Origin: Carallia brachiata
Lineage: Eukaryota > Streptophyta > Magnoliopsida > Malpighiales > Rhizophoraceae
Assembly (NCBI GenBank): GCA_021464245.1
Contig: JADCRB010000071.1
Location: forward strand, 4,045,681 to 4,109,680
DNA length: 64,000 nt
Direction of reading: 5' to 3'
The stretch's first letter is position 1, and each line of letters opens with the position of its first letter. The notes beneath the pieces are model-generated. The model was given only the letters and a program-made list of their open reading frames with translations, was not told the DNA's origin and made no database searches. The position numbers were made by a program, and so were the translations under genes. Positions 1 to 10,037 of this stretch are shown piece after piece.

Positions 1-300
1 ATGACAGCGGAAAGGAGGAGGGTAGCGGCGATGGGGATATGCCTAGTGGTTGCGTTGCTAAGAGATAAAGGCAGCGGCACCAATGTCGTAGTTAGCGACA
101 ACAGAACCCGCTTCAATGGGTTTGCTGACGACTGATACGATGGCACCAGCAGCGAATTCAGTTTCAAAGTCAATGGTGCCGATATTCGGTAAGGCGGCTT
201 TGGTAACTAACACGGCGGTGGTCATGGCGGCTCCAGTGACGAACATGGCGGCAGAAATGGAGAGGAGAATAGCAGGGCGATGAGAACCGTGGATTTAGGA
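1..300. other. GC-richer fragment, possible gene remnant
   Basis: The first 300 bases are clearly richer in G and C than the following 700 and contain open stretches on both strands. One is a minus-strand frame of about 62 codons (58-246) rich in Ala, Val and Gly. No domain, splice structure or recognisable family is visible, and the left edge of the window cuts the region. It may be the end of a gene lying outside the window or a captured fragment. No function is assigned. Confidence 0.15.
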
Positions 301-1348
301 TTGAGGGAACATTGAGTGCCTTTATTTGAAGTAGATCTACAAATAGGGACGGATTTAGAAAAAAATTTTAAGAGGGAAAAAAATTTATATGTATAATTAT
401 AATAATAAAAATAATTTATAATAAAAATAAAAAATTATATTATTTATTTTGAGTGATAAATATTATAGTTATATTTTATGAGTTTTAATGTTTTAAAATT
501 ATTTTTTATTTTGACATAATCAATATTTTTTATATAAGTAATAATTCAATAATTTAATCATTTATATCTCTTATGATTGCCTAATAAATTTTTTATGATG
601 TTTATAGTAGGAAAAATAATTTTTTTCATAACTATTATAACCTATAAATTTAAAGTCAATTTTATAAATAAATATATGTTTAAATAGACAATGTGTCTCT
701 AGATTTTTTTTTATAACAATCTGTTTAATTAAAAGATGAATTATTTCTTAGAAGACTGTATAAGAATAAAAAAAATTGTTCAAATAATTTTAAGAGTAAA
801 TCAAATGAAATTAAAAAAACAACTCAGTAAACTAAATTCTCATTAATAAAATTAAATTTTAGAAAGTAAGATTATAAATGATTACGCTTAAAATGATGCA
901 TTTAAAAGAAAACAATTAAGTAGTTCTTAAAAAGAAAGAAAAATGGAAGTTCTATAGAGATAAAAAAAAATTAAATTATTAAAAAAGGGAGATAGAGGCA
1001 AACTAAAAACCGAAAAAAAAAAAAAGAGAAATTGAGGCACAAATGCACAAGAGCAAGCTCGAACTGTCGACTTGAGGGCGCGCAGTAGGGAGGCCACAAT
1101 GACCCCAACCACTGCAGTGGGGGGCCACAATAACCCCAACGACTTGGCTAATCCCAACCACTTGGCTAATCCGCGGTGCTTTTGCTCGAAATTTGTATAT
1201 AAATTAACAAAGTCAGGGGGGCAAATGTGTGATGCTTGGGGGAGAAAAACAGAGAGGCGATGGAGAGGAGGAGGGGAGCCAGATGCAAGAAAAGCAAAAG
1301 GAGGTGGTCTGGCAGGTAGAAAGGGTGACTTGGAGATTAAGAGGCTTT

Positions 1349-1379
<31 letters not shown>

Positions 1380-1590
1380 TAGAGAGAGGAACTCAGTCTA
1401 GTAATAATATATGTAAAGTATTGAAATCACTCGCATTTTTGGCTTTCTAGTAAATCGCAAGTCGTGATGTTGTTAATCAAATCTACTTATGTCCAGTTGT
1501 GCACAACTGGTGTCATATTTTGGTAAAGCAACATTAATAAAATTAGGATTCGTTAGACAAAGCCAAAAGAGCACATTTTAATTAGGGATT
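301..1590. other. AT-rich spacer with GA microsatellite
   Basis: From about 350 to 1020 the DNA is strongly AT-rich with no supported gene. A short GC-richer patch at 1060-1200 contains two near-copies of an 'acttggctaatcc' word. An (AG)n microsatellite lies at 1349-1374. Nothing here supports a coding gene. Confidence 0.6.
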
Positions 1591-1594
1591 CATG

Positions 1595-1795
1595 CATATG
1601 ATTTTTTCTATTATATCTATACGTATTTTTTTTGTGTAACTGTGAGTATTTTTTGTGCAATCATAAACAAAAAAATATGTAACAAAAAAATAGTAATACT
1701 TTTTATATCACTTTTTATCGTTATGATTATACAAAATAAACATGTGATTGCACAAAAAAAATTACGTATAAAAACAATAGAAAAAAAATCATATG
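1595..1795. mobile_element. MITE-like foldback element, about 200 bp
   Basis: The left end starts with catatgattttttctatta and the right end is close to its reverse complement, ending aatcatatg. The inverted match runs about 45 bases inward on each side, through 'tatacgta' and the run of T before 'gtg'. The interior is AT-rich and non-coding. Size and shape fit a miniature inverted-repeat transposable element. The target-site duplication is not clear, so the superfamily is not assigned. Confidence 0.6.
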
Positions 1796-1799
1796 CCCA

Positions 1800-3040
1800 C
1801 AAACATTTTCCCTTTTAGTTATATTTGGCTGTGCATATGTTAGACTTAAACTTCTTGAATCTATGATCAAGATAATGAGAACAAAACAAAAAATCTTTGT
1901 TTTTTTTTTTTTCTCCTTTGTATCTAATTGAGCACAATACCAACTACTATATATCTTGGTAGACTAGCGTTGACAAGATTAAGGAATTGATATATGAATA
2001 AGATTTGAAACTTTTAACTAATAGAGAAGTTTGTCCTTGACAATTTCTTAAGTTGTTGCTTATACCCTTGAAACAGAGCACCATTAACTAAAGGAATTGA
2101 GGGATTTTGCCTTTTTCTTCATGTCCAAGCTTAATCGTATGGCTCAATCGTTCCTCCCTTTCTCTCCCAAGTTCCTTTCTCTCAATTCTTTCATCCTTTC
2201 CACCATCGAGCGACTCTGTCTCTGTAGACTTTCGCTTCTCAATCTCTCGACCCTCTCTTCTGTCAACGGCCAAAGCTTCCACCCTCTTCTCGTTCTGTAT
2301 TTTTTTGGCTTCAATTTCTCTTCGCTCAACCCACCCTTCTCCCCCACTGTCAAAGTCCAATCACTCACTTAGAAGATAATATAGAAGGTTACAGGATTAG
2401 AAAACTAGGGGTGGAACTGGACGGGTTTAGAAGGGGGCAGCCCTCCTCAAATATATATAAATATTATGTTAGTTTTTATGATTGTCCCCTAAATTTTTGT
2501 AATGGCTCCTCTCTCAAAATTGTCTTGTTTTGTTTTTTTTTGTGGTCTCTGTCTTTTGAAGTTGTTTTGATAATCTTTTCCTCCTCCAAATTTCATTAAT
2601 TTAATCACACTTTCTAAAAAATACTTTAAACCTTTTTTACTTATAAAAATTCTTTTATTTTTTATAATAAGTAAAAACTTATTCATTTCACACAATATCA
2701 TCCATTTAAGTTCTTTCTTTGATAATATTGTGTGAAATTAAGAAATCTAGTTAAGAAAAAGAAAAAGAATAATAATGTAAAAAATGAATATTCATATTTT
2801 TATAATATAAAAAAGATGATTGCATGCATTTAAGAATTTTAAAATCTATTAAAATTAAAATTTAAGAAAGATTACTGAGAATTTATTAAATTAAAAGTTT
2901 CAAAATTTTAAAATTAAAATTTTGAAAATCCAAATACTACACACTATTACATAAGAATGTAAATTTTTTCTTTACTTTTGTACCTATATTCTATACATAG
3001 AGATAAATAAGAATTGTACAACATAAAAACACTAAAAAGA
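1800..3040. other. Spacer, no supported gene
   Basis: Mostly AT-rich. A pyrimidine-rich patch at 2130-2370 is open in several frames on both strands only because it is low in complexity. It shows no domain and no splice context, so no gene is called. Confidence 0.5.
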
Positions 3041-3049
3041 CGGCAAATG

Positions 3050-3154
3050 TTATTTACACTCCGAAAAATGCCTCATACACGCAGGAAAATCTTTGGTGGA
3101 CCCCACTTTTGCATTGCAAGGTGCGTGTACGAGGGAATTTCAGAGTGTAAATAT
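3050..3154. mobile_element. Short foldback element, about 105 bp
   Basis: The left arm reads tatttacactccgaaa and runs on through 'cctcatacac'. The right arm, reverse complemented, reads tatttacactctgaaa and runs on through 'cctcgtacac'. The two arms of about 30 bases enclose a short GC-richer centre of about 45 bases. This is a compact palindromic element of MITE type, non-coding. Confidence 0.55.
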
Positions 3155-3384
3155 CAAAAAAAAAATTGTATGGTCAGATAAAAAATTATTAATTAATTTT
3201 TTTAAAGTGTAATTTATTAAATTTATTGTATAATTAATTAAATTTATTAAAAAAAATAATAATTTTTTTTATTTAATTGTAGTTATAATTCAAATAATTA
3301 TACAATAAATTTAACGAATTATATTCTAATTTCCAACCAAATTTTTGGGCTATGAAACAGAACCCAAATATCAATTGCCAAGAT

Positions 3385-3540
3385 TTGTTGGTCTAGTAGT
3401 AGGGGCATTGCGCTCTCGTTGCCCCTTTATTCCTAGCCTTAGGTTCAAGATCCGTTGTGGTTATTCCCGTGTGAGGATTTTTTTTAAAAAAAAATTTTAT
3501 GCTTTTCTCGGAAAAACGTCCATTCTTTTTTTTTTTTTAA
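3385..3540 (+). mobile_element. tRNA-derived SINE
   Basis: A box A-like stretch (ttggtctagtagtagggg, from 3388) is followed about 40 bases on by a box B-like stretch (ggttcaagatcc, 3442-3453). This is the internal RNA polymerase III promoter layout of plant tRNA-derived SINEs. The sequence then passes into T- and A-rich tracts. Target-site duplications could not be fixed by eye, so the ends are approximate. Confidence 0.6.
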
Positions 3541-3544
3541 GAAT

Positions 3545-5870
3545 TATTTTTCTTTTGTTTCCTTTAAATGCATGTTTTTGAGTTTTATGATTTACAATTT
3601 TATTTTTTAAAATAAATTTTATTAAATGCAAGAACTTTGAATACTGAGTTATCTTTTTAATTTTATATCATTTATTTTTAAAATTATTTGAATAAATTTT
3701 TTTCGTTTTTCTATAGTCTTTTGAAAAATATTTTATTTTTTAATAAAACAAATTATTACCAGTGATCATTAAAAAAAAGAAAAAAAAATCTAAAACACAT
3801 TGTATATTTAAACTAAGTATTTATTAAATTATTTTAATTTTATTGGTTACAACACTTGAGCCAAAAAAAATTTTCTACACATTACAAAGAATCTATTGCA
3901 ATTATATAAACGATAAATGACCAAAAGATCAAATTATTACTCGTACGAAAAAGAATAAAGATAAATATCACAAAAGTTTCTCTAAAAAATTTCATGAAAA
4001 CTTGTAAATTGTACGATCACACTATTAGTAAGGATTTAGTTTTGAAAAATAAAAGTAAAATTACAAAAAAGTCCTTATCACATTAGCGAAAAACTTAATT
4101 CGTGAAAAATTGTGAAAAAATGTTTCGTGATATATATTACTACTCAAAAACATGTTTATTAAAATTCACAATATATAATTATAATCTGTATATATTACTC
4201 AAAATAACTAATATAATTTTTTATTTTTTATCATATAAATTAATTTTACTATTATAATTATACATATAAAATTTGTCTCTCTTAAAATTTTTTTCTAGAT
4301 TCTTCCATGTATCCAAAATGCACAATTGATGTGCAAAGCCGGTTAAAGTATCATTCATTATTCCAAAGGAGAAACTAAAATGTTACTTGAATTTTGAATT
4401 GCCTTTGAAGTTGTAATAGCTTAGTTCTGAATTTCAGTTTTAATTGAAGTCAATTGACAAAAACAAAAAAAAAATATAGAACCCAAAAAAAAAAACTTTG
4501 ATTGGACCATATTAAATTTAGTTGCTTAATTTAATGGCAATTATACTAAATGAATTTACTATTACTAGCAGTGGAGATTGCAGCTCTTTAATAGCCAAAT
4601 CTTGGCACATCCCAACGTATAAGACGGCATAGGAAGGATCAGTTGGTTTTTCTTTTTTTTTTTTTTTCTAATACATGAAAAGACGATGCTTAAACTAAGT
4701 GAAAGAAAAACATGGGAAGGGGTAAATGGGTTGCCATAGCATCTTGTATGATGAATTGTCGCTGAACACGCGTATTACTCATCAAATCGAATTCACCATA
4801 TTGCCCATGGACCAGGAGCAGGTGCGCTAGCTTTAGATTGGGAAGCATCCATAGAGGCACCTACAGTTAGCAATCGGTCAGAGAGAGAGAGAGAGAGAGG
4901 AAAAAAAAAAAACCACATATATCCACAATCCAGTGCACGGATTAACCGGAAAAGTGTAGTGTTTGTTTGAGAGAGAGACCTATAAGTTTAGAGAAGAGTT
5001 TCTGCACTGGAGGCTACCTCCGGATAAAATATCTAGATGATGTATACAAAATGCAACTGATTGTATTTTAATGTAATTGTGTTAATTTTTTTAAAAAAAA
5101 TATTAAAAAAAATGACTTCTTTATTTTAACGCAAATTATGTGAGGTTTATATTTTAAATTTTAAAATAACAATTAATTAATTTTAAATTTTAGTTTTATA
5201 ATTCCTTCAAAAAAGTGTTTTTTCAAAAAAATTCAATGTGGTTATATTACAAAAGCAAGTAGTTGCATTTTATTCCTAACATCCAAGTGTTCGGATACTA
5301 GGTCCGGCATAGTAACTGCGCTAGTAAGTTTAATGGGTTTTCAAAATTAAATTAATCTATTGTAAAATTTAAGGTTAATAACTCTGTCTAAATGCTCCCC
5401 AAATGGCTTAACAACACAACAAAAAATGGCACTGGCATTTTGAAGTACCTGCAAACGAAGGGTGTAAGGCAATGCACGGATATATTATTGTCGTAGGAAA
5501 TAATGTTCAAGCCAAAATACCACGTTGAAAACGCGGAGGGGGTAGAAGCTTTCAAGTGAATACACCAATTTTTCAATTTAATTCAGTGTAATCATATTTT
5601 GAGTGGAAACCAACCAATTTAAGGAAACATATGGATCAAGCCTACTAATGGTCAAATACTAATAAATTTAATAAAAGGGAGTAGTTTCTTTTTTTTTTTT
5701 ACCTTTTTTTTTTTTTTTTGTTATCAAAATTAATATTTAAAACCCACTTTGTTTGGAATTTTGAGAAAAATAGAGTTTGAATTTCCATCTTCTTCCCAAA
5801 AATCTTGCCAACAAATCCTGTAGCTAACAATAACAATTAAGCAAAAATTTTTTATCAATCAACAACTAAA
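3545..5870. other. AT-rich spacer, (GA)n at 4880-4899
   Basis: No gene is visible. The stretch holds T- and A-runs and a short (GA)n microsatellite at 4880-4899. The right end is downstream of the minus-strand SKS gene and should hold its 3' UTR. Confidence 0.5.
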
Positions 5871-5871
5871 A

Positions 5872-8623
5872 TCACAATGTATCCAAGAAGTAAGCAACAC
5901 AAACACATCCTATAATAATACTCAGTAGAATCGAGTTACCATTAAATCCTGTAGCACCGCCAACACTGCCAGGAGTGGGAGCAGGGGAAATGCTAGGAAT
6001 AGGGGGAAGAGATATAGCAGTATCACTAGCAAAACTATCAGGAGAGGGAGCAGGTGAATAGCCAGGAGGATGCGGTAGAGCAGTAATATTTTTGAAAATA
6101 CCTGTTCAGGTTGCCCAGGCAACCAAAGTTAATTAATATCTGCACGTTTTTCTGATGATACATAATTATAAATTTATAAACCACGTCAGAATTGTTGCAC
6201 TAACCGCATAGAAGCAGGTTATAGGGTGGAGGGCGCTCCTTGGCCGGGTCAGGATCGTCGTCGTGGACTCGGATGTATAGTTCTTGGCCTAAGAACCAGT
6301 TTTTCAAGTTCTGGGACCTCAGGTTCCACATTCCAGGATTATCAAGGAGTGCATAAACCGCAGTCCATCCTCTCGGGTACACTTGGACTGTGGACCGGAC
6401 AACAGGATCATATAAGTTGTAACTGTTGATGAAGTCACGCCGCCAGTTTCCAATGCCAATCCTAAGATTCAGGTGACATTTCCAAAATTCAGACTCTTCC
6501 CACAAATTCCGTTGCAGTGTGATAGGATGGCAGTAAGCAACGCAATGCTTAATATTAATATTTACAACAACCATTGTCTTTTTTTGGGTCAAGACTTTAA
6601 AATGCCAAGACTTTAATAGAATCTCTGATGGAAAGAATGATCATGAAAATTACCCAACGACATAGAAGCCAAATCCATCAAGATGCCAAGAATCCATGTG
6701 ATCCATTCCATTTACAAACACAAGTTGAATCCACCCTTTGTGTTTTCCAGTAACAACAGAAACTCCACGTATAGCCTGACTATTGACTGAATTAGCTGGA
6801 AACCAGTCCACTCGGTAGACACCAGAACCATTGGCAATGTAATCTGCAAGTTTCATGGGGTATCTGGAGTATTATATGATACATTGTTGACGACATAGCG
6901 CGGTGTGCCTTGAATTTGAGCGGTTGAGCCTTCTAAGATGAAGGTTTGTGTTAAGGTAACATTTGTTACATTAAAAGATCCTTGTCGGTTAGGCCTGGCA
7001 GCTCCTGCTGTCAAGTTCCACCTATTAATAAAAGCAATTAAAAGTGATCAATACAGATTAACAAGTATCAAATATGAAAGAAAAGGAATTTACAAAAATG
7101 GATCTTATCATGACAGGCCGAGGGAATAACAATATGTGCGCATCATTGAAGTCATTTCTTTCCGGATTTACCTGATGGTTTTAGTTTGATTGACTGAAAA
7201 ATTCACATCAAATGGGTCAGGCCCTACTGGTAGAGGACCGTAAACCTCTGTATTGGAATTGGAATAATGTAGCACCCCTACACCGACTAGGCCAGTGGAA
7301 TTTTTTATGTTGACAAGCTTAGGACTCGCCACAATGTAGTAATCAGCATCATTCTGATCAGCCGTGACAAGAACTGAGTAGGATTGGCCGACGTGCACAT
7401 CAAGAGAGTCAATTGTTATCTGATTGGTGTAAGAGCCTTCTGTTTCAACCAAAACCATCTCATGGTTTTGAATCCTGAAGTTGAAACTCAACGCACTTCC
7501 AGCATTTGATATCCTGAACCTATAAGTCTTTCCTGCATGGCAAACATACATAAGTCAGATATTGATGCATATGACCCAATGCCACTAAGCTGAATACTTA
7601 TTTTAGCTTTCCATTTTTTGTTCTTCTTTCGAGGTAAGGGAAGGTTCAGAAAGTACCTTTTGTGACTGTGAAAGACTCATAGGCTTTTGACAGTCCATGA
7701 CCGCGAGGGCCTTTGCCATTCATTAGCATGACATCAGGAGTATAGGCCACCACTGTGGAGTTGATCATTGATCTGATACTCTGTCAGAATTGTGCACCAA
7801 AAAGGGCCACAAAAAAAAAACTGTGTTAGCTTTGAAGAAATTTTCAAATCATGAAGCGACTAGTGTTGATAAATATGGGATCGTCACAAAGAATCTGGGT
7901 CAGTCACCTTGTAACTGTTGTAAGACCAGTCCCCAATTAGAAGATCGAACTCGGCCTCAGGTTTGGGAAAAGGAACGGCAATAACATTGCGGTTATTGAC
8001 TCTTATTGGCCCAAATCCTCCAGCAGCCTTTTGGAAATTGATAGAGGGAAAGTAGAAAAAACTGCCAATCTGGTCCTTGGTCTGAAACTCATATGTCCAG
8101 TTCGTGCCAGGTTGAATGGGGCAATTTGTTCCAGAAACTCCATCTTGCCACGAATTTAGCCTCTGCTGTATGCCATTCCTACACCATCACCAATTCACTC
8201 TCTCAAAGCATGAACTACCAATACAAGACTTCAAGACCGTAAGTTCTTTAAGCAGAATATACCATGTAAAGAGCAATGGTTCGTCCAAATTGTTGAAAAC
8301 ATTCACGTGGACAACGTCATTGGTTGTAGCATTGATGAGGGGTCCAGGAAACATTCCATTGATTGTAATAACCTGTCAATGCAAAATAACCAGCTCTGAA
8401 AACCATCATACCATCATAACGAAAATGCCAATAATAAATTGAGTAAAAAAAACCTCAGTAAAAGGAAAGTCCATACAGGCTGTTCAACAGTCACAGGCCT
8501 GACGGTATTGTCAAGCACAACTTTCCATTCTAAGAAAATATCAGCACCATTAGTCCCTGCAACGAAAAGGGCTAGTAAAATTGTGCAAGCTATAAGCCTG
8601 CTGTGGTAGCCAAGAGAGCTCAT
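5872..8623 (-). CDS. SKU5-similar (SKS) monocopper oxidase-like protein, frameshifted
   Basis: Eight exons: 8477-8623, 8263-8372, 7908-8178, 7657-7780, 7172-7532, 6654-7021, 6205-6461, 5872-6101, all with GT-AG borders and compatible phases except inside exon 6. The product, about 620 residues, starts with a signal peptide (cleavage near residue 26) and has cupredoxin-type domains of the SKU5/ascorbate-oxidase-like family (DSLDVHVGQSYSVLVTADQ, SWHLDGFGFYVVG, DNPGMWNLRS). It ends in a Pro/Ser-rich stretch and a hydrophobic tail typical of a GPI anchor. The motifs TWNGIQ and IGSFFYFPS replace the His-rich copper sites of true multicopper oxidases, so oxidase activity is unlikely. SKU5-type proteins act at the plasma membrane and cell wall in directional growth. 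One base is missing in the C run of exon 6 (6857-6860 on the plus strand), which puts TGA in frame just before MKLADY. The later exons resume in the shifted frame. A pseudogene or a sequencing error is equally possible. Confidence 0.88.
6857..6860 (-). other. Frameshift site in SKS exon 6
   Basis: Reading the minus strand, the codons for NTPDTP run into CCA TGA, whereas family members continue Thr-Pro-Leu/Met-Lys-Leu-Ala-Asp. The continuation (MKLADYIANG) is present one base out of frame. Exon 6 is 368 bases, and one extra base would restore both the frame and the phase-2 join to exon 7. The site is a run of four C's. Confidence 0.85.
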
Positions 8624-8684
8624 TGGAAGGAAGGATACAGAGAAATCTTTACTCTCTCTCACAAGATATAAAACAGCCCCCAGG

Positions 8685-8700
8685 TGGCTTATAAATAAGA
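8685..8700 (-). promoter_or_regulatory. Possible TATA box of the SKS gene
   Basis: On the minus strand the sequence TTATTTATAAGCC has a TATA-like core (plus-strand 8689-8696). A start site about 30 bases downstream would fall near 8660. That would put an upstream in-frame ATG at 8662 at the very start of the transcript and favours ATG 8623. The ATG at 8623 also gives a clean signal peptide. Confidence 0.4.
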
Positions 8701-10037
8701 TAACTAACTAAATGCCGTCAACTTGGTCTTGTTTCTTGCCAATAAGAAGATACGTCCGTGAAGAATAATCCGAAGAAAAGAGGAGACCAAAAAGTAGAAA
8801 CAAAAAGGGGCAAAGCGACAATAGCAATTTTGTTATAAACGCCCATTTTACTGGAGTCTCCCGTCAATTATGAGTGCTGCCTGGCAAAATCAACCAGCCA
8901 ACAAGCCGGTCGCTTGACTAGACATCAGCAGCAGCATCGTGTTGCACGACCTTGCTGGCTGCTGGCCAGATTGTGCTATTGTCAAACAATGAAGACGGGT
9001 TTTTTTTTTTTTTTTTTGTGTGCTTCTTTACACATGTCACGGTCACTAAACTTCTTCATGTAGGACGACCGAAGATACATTTGAGACTGAATCGAACAGA
9101 TTTGTTGTTTCCTTTCTGAACCGGTAGGAAGGGGATCTATGCAATATCAAAAACTCAAATTGTGTTTTTTTTTTTTCTCCTTTCTGTTTCTAGTGTATTC
9201 TCCCTGGAAGTTTTGTAAGCCTTGAGATAAAAGAAAATACTGGACATTAGGTACAACTTTCTTCAAACGAGTGTTCACGTCCAATGGAAAAACAAACAAA
9301 CAAACAAACAAACAAACAAACCAGCATTCATGTCTCTCCCGAGCCTCACATACCATCAAAAGCCTAATTAGTTGAGACATCATGCCCGTGAATTTCAATT
9401 GTTACTTCGAAAGATTATCTAAATCATGAAGCATAGGAATTGTCCATTTTTTGTTAAGAAAAATTTTGTGCAAAATTCCCAGCAGAGAGAGAGACAAAAA
9501 AAAAAAAAAAAAAAAAAAACTGAAAGAAAAAAAACAAGAAAGAAAAGAAAAGAGCGCTGCATCTGCCCACTTCAATTTTAAGCAGCCAAGAATGTGCCTG
9601 GTTTCAAAAATACTGACGCTGGTCAAGGAAAAAATCCTTTCTGCATTCAACTTTAGTTTTTCTTTTTTGGTAGAATACTGATGCACACCTTTCCTAACAA
9701 ATGATGGGGAACCAAACCTTTTCATTTATACATGTAATCCACAAGCCCAAGTGCTAATCACTTCAAAAGGCTAGAGGAAGCGTGCACAACAGCAACTCAC
9801 AATACAGTGAGGATTGACGTCATCTATCTAAAAGGTATTGGGTCCACACGTTACATCTCAAATCATTCCTGACAGTATGGCAAGAAACAGCAACCACAAC
9901 ACAGTAGATCTTCACACCATTCAAGATTGAAATGTCCGGGAAGTCTGGCCGTCTAATTTCTGTCAGAATCGCTGGGTGGAATCTTTACAACACTTCGGCA
10001 TTTCTGTGGCTATCCCCTCCTGCTGTGATAATTTTAA
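8701..10037. other. Intergenic, simple repeats
   Basis: Spacer between the divergent side of SKS and the 3' end of the RABC gene. It has a T run at 9001-9017, an (AAAC)n run at about 9293-9322 and an A run at about 9497-9519. The right part (about 9800-10037) is expected to be RABC 3' UTR. No extra gene is supported. Confidence 0.5.

Noticed and set aside
2088..2379. Overlapping frames of about 90 codons on both strands at 2.1-2.4 kb
   Set aside because: A pyrimidine-rich stretch with no stop codons by composition; no recognised domain or splice site pattern.
8624..8662. Use of the upstream Met at 8662 as SKS start
   Set aside because: It would place 13 charged residues before the signal peptide, and the likely TATA box at about 8690 puts the transcript start close to this codon.
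9402..9725. Frames on both strands around the A-run at 9.5 kb
   Set aside because: Lys or Phe runs from poly(A)/poly(T); no conserved feature.
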